Below, one piece after another: positions 35,573 through 47,579 of a stretch of 64,000 nucleotides of DNA (positions within the stretch are counted from its first letter, which is position 1; each line of letters starts with the position of its first letter). The stretch covers positions 19,595,683 through 19,659,682 of the forward strand of contig OZ034972.1 of NCBI GenBank assembly GCA_964030785.1, read 5' to 3'. The notes below the pieces were generated by a model. That model ran no database searches. It saw only the letters and a program-made list of their open reading frames with translations, and was not told where the DNA came from. The DNA comes from Siderastrea siderea. Its lineage: Eukaryota; Cnidaria; Anthozoa; Scleractinia; Rhizangiidae. A program made the translations under genes and the position numbers.

Positions 35573-36583
35573 GGGGTGGACCATTAGAAATCACGCTTGC
35601 AAGCATTACTCCGTCCTGACGGCGGGGTAATATCAACAACAATTTTATTAGAAAAATATATATCTTTTAACGGTGTATCTGTGTATTGAATTCATAACAT
35701 CAAGGCTTATTAATCTGGGTTACCCAAAGGCGATTTTACTGTTGAGGTAACAGGACGCTCATACATGTAGATGTTGTTTCATTTACTTCATTCTATATTA
35801 TTTTGTAGACCACAGGTAAGTGAAAAGTTTATTAGGTTTTTGGACCCTGCATTTGTTATCCTAATACATCGAAATTGAACTTTTTTGTGGGTGTTCGGTA
35901 CTTAGGAAGTAACCCTGAAAATTATAAAACTGTAAAGCGCTGAGTCAAACTTGTTGTTTACAGAAAAGAAAGCATATCGTGAACGTTTTGCAACATAGCT
36001 CAACATTATTTGTTGAGGAAATCGCATTTAAGAAACTCTAAAACTTCAAAATTTTCCTGGGGAGCATGCCCCCGCCCCCCTCAGAGGAGCGTAACACATA
36101 GCGTCACGCAAGGCACCCTTGGCGTGCACAATCTTCAGCCGCCTACTTTTAGCATTGTAGCTCCTAAGGCACTTACTCAACATTCTATTGACAACCCTGT
36201 CTGTTAAGAGCGTATACTCGAATGCGAACGCCATTATAATATTTTATTATTTTTTTTTTTTGAATTCCTGCATTTGAATCACGTCAGGGCATTTCATAGC
36301 CTCCCACGCAGTCGTTTTTAGGGGAGTCGTATTACGGCTCCCTTAAAAACGACTGCGTAGGAGGCTAGGCATTTCACTATTTGGTTGGGAAAGAAACGGT
36401 GTAAATGAACCTTGTGTACAGCTTGCATGTGTTATTAAGACAATACTCGAACGAAAAAAATCATGCAGAGCTTGCATGCCATAAAAAACCCTGCAGATCA
36501 ATTAATCTGAAAAAAAGCTTCATGCACTGCAAAATTTTTTAACCCCCCACCCCCCTGTCCGATGATTTCTAATGGTCCACCCC
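35573..36583. mobile_element. 1-kb MITE upstream of the transporter gene
   Basis: Termini GGGGTGGACCATTAGAAATC and GATTTCTAATGGTCCACCCC are exact inverse copies. It carries the nested 71-bp MITE and a minus-strand frame (36046-36234) with no recognised product. It begins about 550 bases upstream of the exon 1 ATG. No target duplication is obvious. Confidence 0.8.
36297..36367. mobile_element. 71-bp hairpin MITE with 9-bp target duplication, nested
   Basis: Inverted termini TAGCCTCCCACGCAGTCG and CGACTGCGTAGGAGGCTA, with GGCATTTCA repeated on both sides (36288-36296, 36368-36376). It is the same family as the copy at 24538-24611. Confidence 0.88.
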
Positions 36584-37790
36584 GTATTTGGCAACATGCC
36601 TCGAAGGGAGAAGGTACAATGTAAAATGTGGGAAGATCTGCAATGAATGTCTTATCAGTAAGCTAGGGTTCTTGGGCCGTTTCGGTTTGAACTATTTTTT
36701 CACCACTCTGGTCTGAATTATAAGTTCCGGATAGTTCATCTGTGAAGCAAAAAATTTAAAATTCCTAAACCTCCTCAGCCATTTTTCACGCCAAATCCGC
36801 CAAATTTTAAACAACTTTTTACTATATGCTAATAGACGCTAGTTTCATAAAGGAAACATGCAACTGAAAAAGTCTTTTTGTGGACCTTTGTGTCAAGTGC
36901 CAAACATGTCAGAGTGGACATTATATATCCCACAGATATTAAGTTTATGTTTAGGCCATGTTTGATATGCACGTTGCATAAAGGTACTCGCACACAATGT
37001 TTGGCTCGAACAAATGATGCTTTACTGAATCAATCAGGCTTTCGACGAGGTACAACTAACTCTTGAATTGTTGACAATAATATGCATATGGAAAACTGTA
37101 AAATCGTAGTGGCGTATTTTCTCGTTTCTCGTGTAAATCTCAACTCTCGATAAGTAACTCGACAATAACTTTGTAACGACTCGATAACAACTCGATAACA
37201 GCTAACTCGATGACAAATCGATAACAACTAAACAAGCTATCCTTTTATCGAAATCTAAAAATAACTTTGGGGCGAAAACTACTATAAATCACGTGCGTGA
37301 CAATATTCTATAAATTAACCCCATTCAGACCGTGCTTTTTTTGGTCTTCTGGGACCGGGAGGACAACGACGACAAAACGTTTTAGAGAGCAAATAGTCCA
37401 AAAATGTTTCCTTTGAGGTTCCTAACGTGAACTGTTGACGTCATATGACGTAAGAATTACGTCTTTCTCTCAAACGGCGGCTATCCTGGATTCCTTTATT
37501 TTTCCCAAAACCCCCCGAAAAGCACCAAAATTTACCGAAACGTGATTTCAAAATTGATAAAGAATGCCGAACTGATCTAAAAATTTAACGCGAATACCGA
37601 TGAGAACTCAGTGTTGGCAGTAGTCATCAGATAGCTTTGTAAAGGTTTGCCAGGAAACCGCCTGCATCAAGGTCTCCAAAAGGTACGTATTATGCTTAGG
37701 ACAAAGTAATTATAGAATATTGCATAAATCGCTTTTACTGCAACATTAGTTCTTTAGGTTATATCTTTCGAGTTCTTGCCGGTTGTTTTC
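36584..37790. other. Intergenic, no feature found
   Basis: AT-rich sequence with only short open frames lacking family resemblance. Nothing was recognised here. Confidence 0.5.
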
Positions 37791-37855
37791 TTGTTTGTTT
37801 GCTTGTTTGTTTGCTTGCTTGTTTGTTTGTTTGCTTGTTCGTTTTTTTTTTTTTA
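37791..37855. repeat. (TTTG/TTGC)n and poly(T) tract
   Basis: GTTTGCTTG-type units followed by a T run. Confidence 0.9.
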
Positions 37856-37920
37856 ACACACTACTATCTAAAGTCAAATACCTTCACTCCTTACACTCAG
37901 TTATGCGCCGGTTGCTTATA

Positions 37921-38062
37921 CGGTAGACCCCACTATCTCGAACCTTGCTATCTCGAAAAAAAGTCGTTTGCCTTGAGACTCGTTTCCCTTGGTTGATGTT
38001 GCTCAGTTATTTGCTATTGGCTATCGCGAGCTGTCTCCTATCTCGAGATAGCAGGAGTCTAC
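37921..38062. mobile_element. Pogo/Tigger-like MITE
   Basis: GGTAGACCCCACTATCTCGA at the left and ATCTCGAGATAGCAGGAGTC at the right are imperfect inverse copies with TA at both edges. The CTATCTCGA repeat and TA target are typical of small pogo-derived elements in invertebrates. Confidence 0.55.
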
Positions 38063-39456
38063 TAAACCAAGACCCTATCAATAAAAAAAACGTTCAGAAC
38101 TCCGTTAGTAAGTAAATTCTTCTTGTTGGGTGAGTTCGATCAAGTTCCCGGCTTTAAGTTGGGAACCGAGTTTTCTTAGCTCGATTATCCGGCCAAAGCC
38201 CAAATTAGCACGCGGGCCTAAAACTGCAGGGCAAGAAAAGGATCCGTCTGTACTAACCTCGAATACAAGCAAGATATTTATCTTTTAAGTTAAAATCAAA
38301 GAAAAAGAAAACAAGTCAAGTCAAGTGGTACACGGTTCAAATGATCATCAAAAGAAAGAAATGGGCGTGTTGGTGTTCAAGTTACCGTTCAATCATTTTC
38401 CCTTCAGAAAAGTCAAGGGGATATATTTTTGCTCTTTGGTAAAAGCCGTTTTTCGTTTAAATTGCTAAGTACGATGCTAATATATGAACTGCTTCCACAC
38501 CATCAAGGGGGCGATATCAAGTGAATTTTCAAACGGAGAACGAGCGACAATCCTGTCGGCCCGACTGTTTCACGTTCGAATCCACTTCGTTCCTGGTTGT
38601 CTATAGCTCTGCATTACATTTATCAACAGTTTCTTTTTCCTAAAAAAGCTATTTTTAACTGAAAACTGGACGCTATTATAAGGCCTCAATTGATGCAAAT
38701 GTCTTCTGGGTTTTCCAAAAGATACTATAAAATAGATGACAAGGTCACTTTAAAACCCGGTAGAACGCCAAAATGTTGATGTAATCTAGAAGGGTTGGTA
38801 GACATCTGTGTCTTCAGTTGCAATGTGGTTTGTTACGACTAATAAACTTAGTCGTAACAGGTGACTGGAACAGAATGTATAACAGAATAACCAGAGTATA
38901 TAGAGAATGTAATGCGTGCTGTGTAGTTCTTTCGTTAGTAATTTTACATGTCTGGGGACTGCAGTGTAGTGGAGAAGACCAAAAGGGTGCCGTGAGTGTG
39001 CGTTCCTTTGTTAGGGGTTTAAGTTGCAGGGCAAAACTGGTTGAACTTTCCTTAAGTCCTTGGTTTAATTCTTATGTGCTTTGAGCGAACAAAATTACAA
39101 TAAACACATACACTACAATTGCATTACGCTTAAAGCTAGCTCAAATCTACACTCCAGTTGCACTTTAACAAGGAAACCGGCCAAAATAGGGGTCCATTAA
39201 AAGGAAAACTAAAAGACGCCGAAAAGTTAAGGGAAAGGGGGTAAATTGCAGTCAAGATCGAAAAAACGGGGGGGAGGTCCACGGTGTTACGTATTCATGT
39301 TATGTCCAGTCTTTTGAAAGAACGGAAGCTCGATGTAATTTCGTCACATTTAATTCTTAGTTCTTAATTTTTCTTAATTCTTAATTCTTAAAGGCTACGG
39401 GGCTACTGTGAAATCACTTTTCCTTCTTGTTGCTGTGTAGCACAGCTATGTACTTC
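38063..39456. other. Intergenic; one small hairpin
   Basis: The only structure seen is GTTACGACTAATAAACTTAG with its inverse near 38830-38856. An 88-codon frame at 38818-39084 has no ATG-proximal context or family match and is not called as a gene. Confidence 0.5.
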
Positions 39457-39709
39457 TCAATGTTAAGCCCCAGGGTGGAAGGGGCGGGCTACCCCTGAGA
39501 AATTGACATTCAAGGCTTCCCCTGGGTAGGGATTTTGAACATACACAGTGCCCCAATTATATGACTTTCAGAGGAAAAGTTACTCTTGATGGTAAAATTT
39601 GACATTCATTAGTTGTCCGGGGGTAGGGAATTTGACTCTAGCTTCCCTAACAATGTCAAATTCCCCGGGGGGTAGCCTATCCCTCCCCCACCCTGGGCTT
39701 AACATTGAT
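39457..39709. mobile_element. 253-bp inverted-repeat MITE
   Basis: TCAATGTTAAGCCCCAGGG and CCTGGGCTTAACATTGA face each other, and the inverse similarity continues through GGCTACCCC and GACATT. Confidence 0.75.
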
Positions 39710-40640
39710 AGGGGTGTTACAACGTGGGATTTCTCGAGCAAACTACCTCTGTCGTCGCGCGTAACAGCTTTTTCACTTAATTAATTGGTTGGTAATTAAT
39801 GAAGCCATATAGTAAATCATTTATCATTTATTTACTTATTTTTCTGTCAAGATGGTTTCATGTTGATCCGCCTTCGTCTTCTTCCTGTTGATGGATACTG
39901 CACGCAAAAAAATATCTCGGCCAATCTTCACCAACTTAACAGAACAAAAGCGCGGGTCATAATCAAAATATACCTGGTTGAGTTTGTTTGATTTGAATAA
40001 ATGATAGGTTGCCGGAAAGACACTTCCAGATGTTCTGATTTCGTGCTTTTGATTAAAACGCGAAGGCGCTATTTAGATGGTATCGTGGATAGGAAAGACC
40101 TTATTTGGTCCAATTTATCGCGCCTTACTGCAAACGCAATATTTTGGTATGACGTCATGAATCAATTTATAGTCATTTCATAAAAACAGAAAGAAAAATA
40201 TCTTCGAGAGTTGTAGGGAGTCCGTAAAACAAATTCAATATTGTTTCTCAAAGCTATAATAAATAAAAAAATCAGCGCTCAAAACAAAAGAATTATCCAT
40301 TGCTAATGAAAGAAAATGAGCGATAATTATCTAGTTTTCTCATCATTACTTTTGCCACATAATAACATTGAGGCATTTTTTACGCACATAATACCCAAAG
40401 CCTGCCGTGACAAAACCACGTTTAAACTGGTGGGTCAATACGGCATATGCGAGAGCAAACACAGTGTGTGAATTAAATACGATTACCAATTAAAACGCCC
40501 ACAATAGGTTCGGTTTGAAAATAATATTTGTTTGCACATGTTATCTCTATGTGACAAGAAAAGATGATTACCAGGGAAATTCAGTGATAATTGATCGCGC
40601 GTGCAGGTGTGAAGAGACAAGTAAAGGGTGAATAAAGCTG
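39710..40640. other. Intergenic, nothing recognised
   Basis: AT-rich DNA with no supported gene or repeat before the candidate TATA box near 40651. Confidence 0.5.
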
Positions 40641-40679
40641 TTGAGTTGGAAGATATAAAGCGACAGGGAATTCACAGAA

Positions 40680-40748
40680 ACGTATCACCTTGTAGAGAAG
40701 ACGTTTCTAAGAGATTCTTCTTGACGGAACCAAACAAAGGAAAACCAT
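40680..40748 (+). other. Candidate non-coding first exon upstream of peptide gene A
   Basis: A TATA box (GATATAAAGC, about 40651-40660) is followed by a short leader ending AAACCATG immediately before a consensus donor GTAAGC. Joined to the acceptor at 45322 it would place the ATG of this exon in frame just before the ATG of exon 2. The 4.6-kb intron and the absence of other plus-strand coding make peptide A the nearest partner, but the link is inferred and it could belong to an unseen transcript. Confidence 0.35.
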
Positions 40749-41876
40749 GGTAAGCTGTGTAAGTTGTTTAGAATGCCCTGTCACGTCAAATAATAATTAA
40801 GAGTAAATTCACAAGAACATTAGAGGTGAAAACAACCAAACCGTCTAAAATTGGTAGTGTTAGCGAAATCGGGGAAGGAAAACCATGCAATTTTCGAGAA
40901 AAGTTTCAGAACGTCACCGTCAGAGAGATCGTATCATTAAATTTCCAGAAGAGTTTCTAGTGAAGAAAGCGATTCTGAAGGAGCGGTTTTCTTTCCATTC
41001 AGTATATCGTGAATCATCGTGCTCAACTGCCCTGCACAAGGTTAGAAATACATGCCGATAAATAAATGTGCTACCTTGGTTTGAGAAACCAGTCTGAATA
41101 ATATTAGCCTCTCAAACTTTCATTTCGATATATGGGTCTCTTTTTTAAATAGAAAAAAAAACATGGCATATTGGCTACAGTCTAAAATTGCTTCGGAAAC
41201 GGGAATGGTGATGTGCGAAAATACATGTTTCTACGCCCAGGGAGGGAATTATTTATTTGGGGTGAGAGTATAGTTTCCCCTTATTTTGTAAAAAAACGGA
41301 TACCAGCCCACGCATTGTAATACTTCGCATATCCTTATTACTGAATTTTTTAATCAGTTTAATTTTGTACAAGGAAGTCAAAGTGACTATTGACAGAAGA
41401 AATGTGGTCGCTCTGATCCCCAACTTCTTTCTTTTCCTTTTCACGATATGGTTTCTGTCATTTATTATAAATCATTTTGTAACTTTCTTGTCACGTGACG
41501 TGGGCTACCGTGAGTGTGTCAAAATAAGCAAACTTTGTTTAAAGTAAAAAAGTAGAGCCATGTTCAAAACATGCTTTAAATTTTACGAAATAAGGACAAA
41601 ACCCTCTTAAGGATAAAAATAGTATCTCTCAGGCAACCCTCTTACACAGGATATGAGTCTTCATTTTAGTGCTCAATAAAGCTGAGGGAATGTGAATAAC
41701 GTCAGTACGTTTGTAAACAATCATAATTTATATAAACGAAAATAGTTGTCAAACTAACAGGCGAGTTAATAACATATAAGATATGGATGCGAAATTGTGT
41801 TAATGCGTGATTATGGGCACATTAATAAATAAAATATTTTAAAAATCTGTATCACATGAACAAAATTATAAATAGT

Positions 41877-41925
41877 TTGTTGTTGTTGTTGTTGTTGTTA
41901 TTTTTGTTTTATTTTTTTTTTCAAG
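41877..41925. repeat. (TTG)n and T-rich tract
   Basis: Seven GTT units and a poly(T) run inside the presumed long intron before peptide A. Confidence 0.9.
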
Positions 41926-42766
41926 CCATTCGATGTAAATATGTCTCCTATCACAGAAAGATTCAAAGAGTCATTTTAGCACCAAAACAGGATCAAACCG
42001 TAACAAACCGTGCCAAACAAAGTGACTTCACTGCCGGGAGTGCAAGTGTCCCTTTCGTATACGGTCGTTGCCATTTTTAAATCACTTGAACTGTTATTGA
42101 AAGCTTTTCTACTAAACAGAAAGGCATTCAAAACTCAGAATCGAGCCCGGTCCTTTCGTATGCTAATCTCTCTCCCTTACCTGCACTACATTACCACGCC
42201 AATCCGCCACAATTCCGAAATGTTAAAGGATATATTACAATTAACTGTCTTTCATAACTGATACATCTATAATAGGTGACCCTAGCCCTTTCCCCAGCTT
42301 TTAACGTAAATTCAACTTGGGCTTAAATTTTGTCCTTTCTAAGACTATTTAAAAATGTATTTGTTGCCTTATTGTAACTTAATCCAGAGCATATGTACAT
42401 CTACTATGACTAGAGGCTTGGTTACCTATGACAGCATCGACCGTCAAAAATGGTAACGACCGTTTACGAAAGGGAAATAGGCCTCGGGAGTAAACTTAAA
42501 TCCGCTTTAGGGTCGGCCAGTCGACTGCTAACTTCAACGTGAAACACACCGAGGCACTTGCATAACCTCCTAGATCAACAAATAGAAGAAAAACAGTGAT
42601 AAAACAAATTTTCACATGTCACCCCTTTTTTATGTAAAAATCCAAATTTAAGATGAAAATCCATAAGAAGAACAAAGCTTTAAAACTGATACGACAAGAC
42701 GTTGAGAGCTGCCGGATCTTAAGTAGACCTGGATCAGTAAAACACTCGAAGTAACAAAAAGTACGT

Positions 42767-42824
42767 TAAGACTGATCCTTAGGCCTTCTGTGTCTTTCTT
42801 TAACTGCCGTAAGGATCAGTCTTA
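42767..42824. repeat. Perfect 15-bp hairpin
   Basis: TAAGACTGATCCTTA and TAAGGATCAGTCTTA are exact inverses with a 28-base loop. Confidence 0.8.
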
Positions 42825-43230
42825 CCGTTTGTTGTTGTTGTTGATTTGTTTTTGTCATTTGTTTTTTGCTTTTTTAATTTTTTTTGGGGGGGGAGGGGGG
42901 GGGTTTGACCGTAAAATCCCTGTGATGAGCCCTGAACTGAGGTTTCCTTTTGGTTGACAAGCGCAACAGTTGTGTTAGTGGGCCGTTACTTTAGTCGAGT
43001 TCGTGTAAGTTTATTTTTAAAAAAATCAACTCTAATTTTAGAAGATGTGTTAAACTCTTATTATTCCACTCTTGCGCCATTTTACCATATAAGGTCAAGA
43101 GAACGCGCAAAATATGCCACGGTATTACACAGTAATATTATGTATTGCACTGCAAAATCCAGGTTTCACAGGTTTTCTGGTCGAAGGACTGGAAAAACCA
43201 AATTTTGAAGTGATTTCTCTCAAGTGGAAT

Positions 43231-43390
43231 AATAAATCTCTTATTCAATGGCTTAACATATAATACGGGCGGACACTTTGATTATTGCTCGTATTTTTCC
43301 TCGCCCCTTTAGGGCTAGGAAAAATACTACCCAACTCGCAAAATATCCGCGCGTATTATATGTTAAACCATCGAATAAGATGTATTTATT
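43231..43390. mobile_element. 160-bp hairpin MITE
   Basis: AATAAATCTCTTATTCAATG at the left matches the inverse of CGAATAAGATGTATTTATT at the right. The pairing continues through AACATATAATACG to a loop containing CTAGGAAAAATAC. Confidence 0.75.
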
Positions 43391-43738
43391 GAATGGGGGT
43401 ATAAGCTCCGGCTATGTTGGCCAAAAAAGGCCCAAGAGTGACTTGACCACGACATTGTTCGATGAGCAAACGTTTATGTCACCTTTTCTCGGGGTAACAA
43501 ATGGTGATCAGCTCACTATTCTGAGCTCAATCCGTGCTGAGTTTAAATGGAAATTGTAGCGCGTGAAAAATAAACTGAGGGGGGAGGGGACCTTGAAAAT
43601 CTGTATGTGAAGGACTTCAATATAGAAATTCAGTCAGCTGATAATTAGTAGTTTGTTTTATTCTTTGTTAATGAAGAATATTGTTTGAATAGCGCTGCTG
43701 GAAAGGTCTTTGCTGTGACGAAGGATTAACAGAAGTAG

Positions 43739-43740
43739 TA

Positions 43741-43808
<68 letters not shown>

Positions 43809-43810
43809 AA
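43739..43810. repeat. (GAT)n microsatellite
   Basis: More than twenty ATG units. Confidence 0.97.
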
Positions 43811-44375
43811 TATCAGGGGGTAATCCTGACACGAGATCATCATTGACCTAATGTGTGGATTTTCTAAAAAACTCAAGGCCACCATGAAAAAACACTGGTT
43901 GGAAGAAAAAGCAATCACGTCCTAAGAGCAATGCAAAAAATCAGTGCTGTCAAGCACCCTACACATAGCCTGCGAATACAGCCGCGTACACATCGCTCGC
44001 CATTTTATAGTCCATGTGGAACAATGAAGTACATAATACATACTGAGCCGCGGTTAAAACTAACTTTATTGTCAAGCATTTTAGATTAATTTTAGATTAA
44101 TAGTTTAATTTTATATCATTTTTAGATTTAACATTAATTGTAGATTTTATAACAATTTTATTAGATAAGTCTTAGAATGCGCGTTAGCTCGGACTCCTAT
44201 TATTAATATTATTTTTTCAGGTAGCTGACCCCACACCCCTTTATTTTTCTGCCGTTCTTCCCGTAACTTTTATAGAGTTTTAAACTTTTACATACGTATT
44301 AGTGCCGTAGGTTGCGTTCGCGCCCCACGTGTGCTATTTTAATTGGTAGTGCATCAAGATGTGTGATCACTGCTG

Positions 44376-44376
<1 letters not shown>

Positions 44377-44420
<44 letters not shown>

Positions 44421-44423
44421 AAC

Positions 44424-44457
<34 letters not shown>

Positions 44458-44458
44458 G
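44377..44458. repeat. Compound (ATC)n-(AAT)n microsatellite
   Basis: About fourteen ATC units run into about eleven AAT units. Confidence 0.97.
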
Positions 44459-45322
44459 ATGGCCATCGGAAAGTCATTTATTGAATTTTAACCACATTTA
44501 TCGATTGTGTTGTGACGAGAGATTGTTAAAATTACGTCAGCCTTGATAAAAGCCAAGAGTTATTCTAGTTATACCAAAACAGTGTTTTTTAACACAAATT
44601 TCTCAAAATTCAATTAGTATTGAAACTGCACGCTTTTTATGTTTCTAAATAGTGGACAGTAAGTTGTGCGCAGTTCTCTTTTATGAATCTTTTTCCAAGT
44701 AGCTGTTTCAGTTCCAAAGTTCTCTGTAGTTGAAATTTAAATAATTACTTGATTAAATGTGAAATATAATGTAACTGGAACTTCCTTTTAGGCCCATATC
44801 ATTCATTCAGTGCTAGTTTTATTTAAGTAATAATTTTCTTTCCTGATTTTGGACAGTCGTGCACAATGAACTCTTGAAATATGACAATAATTTTCATTAC
44901 GTTTTTCCGTCAAACGGAAGGTACTGTATTTTCCACGTGTCTTGCCGTTGCACCTGTTTTCGCAAACAATACTTCCTCGAACAAATCGTACATAAGCGAG
45001 TTGCTTACAAACACAACTTAATCTATGACCCAACGATTATATCGCGGATCCAAGACACCGTTTGCTACCCGCTTGCATTTCGCTTCTAGGACAAGTGACG
45101 GCTCTTTCCAACCCAGCGAGTTACCCCAGATTGCTTTTGTATAACTTTAAGAAATTGAATAACTTCGTCTTACAGCCTTTGCTCACAGTGAAGAAGCTTT
45201 CAGCTTACATTTTAGGTAAAGGTCTTGGACCAAAGCAATTTGCCCGTTCACAATCGCTAGCAAGCTACCAATTCGTTCAACAATTTATTGTCATTAACGT
45301 GAGTGTTATTTCGTTATTCCAG

Positions 45323-45577
45323 ATGAAGGCCCGTATAATCTACGCCATGATTGCTGTGATTGTAATGGTGGCTACTTTACAGACGACTGACGCCAAACCG
45401 GCGAACTGCTACTGCCAGGACTATGGCAGGTTCTGCTTCAAACGATGCGTAACTCAAAGCTGTGTAAACGCCTGTTATGGAAGTAAGATGAGGTGCTACA
45501 GAAGATGTGGCCTTCGCAAGAGGGACGGGATTTTTAACGCTCTGGATGATGAGGAATTCATGGCAAGTGTATCCTAA
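45323..45577 (+). CDS. Secreted cysteine-rich peptide precursor A (84 aa, 8 Cys; defence peptide or toxin-like)
   Basis: I do not recognise a named family. The 84-residue precursor has a signal peptide (about 1-24, ending TTDA) and a strongly basic core with eight cysteines at residues 29, 31, 38, 42, 47, 51, 58 and 62, i.e. CXC-X6-C-X3-C-X4-C-X3-C-X6-C-X3-C, with the CX3C spacing occurring three times. A convertase-type site LRKR (64-67) is followed by an acidic 17-residue tail. Signal, cationic Cys-rich core and acidic tail is the layout of several invertebrate antimicrobial peptides, such as mussel mytilins; that is analogy, not homology. The ATG was chosen because it follows acceptor TTATTCCAG directly and a signal peptide starts there, although the frame stays open upstream. 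Secretion is well supported. Whether it is antimicrobial, venom or structural is unknown. Confidence 0.8.
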   Translation: MKARIIYAMIAVIVMVATLQTTDAKPANCYCQDYGRFCFKRCVTQSCVNACYGSKMRCYRRCGLRKRDGIFNALDDEEFMASVS

Positions 45578-45733
45578 TATTAACAGGACGCTGGAGTAAT
45601 AATAACTGACAGACTGCAGACTCTCACTATAAGTTTTTGCTGTGTAAAGAAGGATTTGTGTAAAACTGAAAAGCTACAACAACAACAATAGGAGCAAGCA
45701 CACATGTACATGAAGAATCATAACTCATCATAA

Positions 45734-45739
45734 AATAAA
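45734..45739 (+). terminator. Polyadenylation signal of peptide gene A
   Basis: AATAAA lies about 157 bases after the stop codon of peptide A, an ordinary 3' UTR length. Confidence 0.6.
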
Positions 45740-45830
45740 CAAGTGCTGTTGAAGATTGACTTTAGATTGTTTATGCTTTATTCTGTTCTCTCGTCATGTT
45801 CCGAAAGCAACGAGCCCCGAAAGAAGTAGG

Positions 45831-45875
45831 ACCCCCCCCCCCCCCGCCCCATCCACACACACACACACACCCACA
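45831..45875. repeat. Poly(C) and (CA)n tract after peptide gene A
   Basis: A C run interrupted by one G is followed by CACACACA repeats. Confidence 0.95.
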
Positions 45876-46019
45876 CGACGTAATACTGCCATTTACTAGG
45901 CTAGTCTAAACTAACCCGGCACTTTCACGTCGTTTGCAATATCAGCCTTAAAGTGAGATTTGAACTACAACTTTCTTAGACTTCCTGATACTGAGTAAAA
46001 GGATTTATGGCACGAATGG

Positions 46020-47480
46020 ATATTTAACAATTATTCTTCGAGGGCGCGCTGGATATCAAATGATAGATAACCAACGAGGCGCGTAGCGCCGAGTTGGTTA
46101 TAATCATTTGATATCCAGCAAGCCCGAGTAGAATAATTGTTTTATTAAAAACAAGCTGAACCACTATTAAAAAAATATCAAGAAAGAAAAGGAAAAATGA
46201 GAAAAGAGATAAAAAGGGAACAGGAATCGATCACATGACTGAACGAAAAAGGCGCCAAAACCTTGCGAAGTGTTGCAACGTTTCATTGCAAAGCTGAATG
46301 AATCAATGAAACTGCTCGAAAGTGAACAAAGTAGCACAAGTTTTGGAAAAAATCTTCTAATCATTGGCTCTGAAATATGGTACATGTTTGGTTTTTCCTG
46401 AAACATTGTTGTAGTCCTTCGTTCAAAGCGGATTGAAGCTGTACAATTTCACCATATTAGCTGCTGGAGTTGAAACGGAACAAGTTTGTAATCTGTTCGC
46501 ACAACGGACCGGAGTCATCATGTGAATGTGCGTGTTTGATCGAACTGAAGACAGAACTAATTTGAACTTGAAGAAGTAATTTCTATGCAGCTCAGAAGCG
46601 AGATTTCTGTAGCGAGGAACATTAGAATTCACCAGAGAATTCATCAGCATTCATCACCATTAGAATTCATCGGAGTTTGTTAAACGCAAAGGACAAAGTG
46701 TACTGAGTTGTTCTCGGTTTTGAGGTTGCGGATGGAATTGTTAAAACAACATTCGAACAACTGGAAAAGCGATTCAACTTCGTTTACTTGGCATCCGATT
46801 TCTATCTAAGCATTTGGACCTGATGGAACACAGAGCTACAACGAGTGCAGGTAAAGCAATGTCAATTTTGCGTGTTAAAGCCGAAAAAATCTCGCCCTTC
46901 CTTCCTTCTTGGAAGTTTGCAGCTGTAGTTTGTTAATTACTAGTTTAGTCTGCTTCATGACTTTAGCACTGACTCGCCATGAATGTGTGATAGTTTTTAT
47001 TAAATGCTTCTGCCCAATTTCACTGTGTTTTATTTTATATCTTGTCTTGATATTTTGAAGTGGAAAGCTTTCCTAATAAAACCTGCCGTTTGTTCAATTT
47101 TAATGATCGACTTGACGATCGATAAAGGAAATTATTAAATTCAGAAACACGACCCTTAATGTTTAAATTTCTATTTCTGCACAGTTTCTACAAACACTTT
47201 TGACTTGTATTACAGGACGCTGTTGGTGATGCTTGTTGGTGACGCTGTTGGAATTTCTGCTTAATTTAAATTCTCTGCCAAGTGATTTTTCTCGTCCATT
47301 TTTCTCGCCGGGTTGCACGCGAGGAAAAAAACTTTCAGCTCACTTTGTTCATTTTGTTGTTGAGTGTTCATTGACCATATTTGGTCGCAGCAGGTATATG
47401 AGCTGATAGCCTAGCTCCGTTCAGCCAATCAAAATGCTAGAAATCCAATATACCTAGTCCAGTTTTTAATAAAAGGCCTT
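46020..47480. mobile_element. Dispersed repeat element, long copy
   Basis: It opens with a palindrome (GCTGGATATCAAATGAT ... ATCATTTGATATCCAGC) and shares at least five blocks, in the same order, with the short copy at 61735-62290. These include AAAAGAGATAAA, AGCTACAACGAG and AATCAAAATGCT. Borders are approximate and no protein was recognised. Confidence 0.65.
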
Positions 47481-47530
47481 ATCAGTCAGGCTTGTTTGAA
47501 ATATATTCCTTACAAGATCAAATCACCATT

Positions 47531-47579
47531 CCCTGAGTATCAGGCCTTCGCCTTCCTTAAAAAGCCTGACACTCAGGTT
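47531..47579. repeat. Short hairpin
   Basis: CCTGAGTATCAGGC and GCCTGACACTCAGG face each other across about 20 bases. Confidence 0.6.

Noticed and set aside
38818..39084. 88-codon frame with several cysteines
   Set aside because: No signal peptide, splice or family support; cysteines are scattered without a pattern.
43658..43918. Frame with a long serine run
   Set aside because: It is a translation of the (GAT)n microsatellite.
46167..46650. Minus-strand frames of 75-79 codons
   Set aside because: They lie within the dispersed repeat and resemble no protein family.
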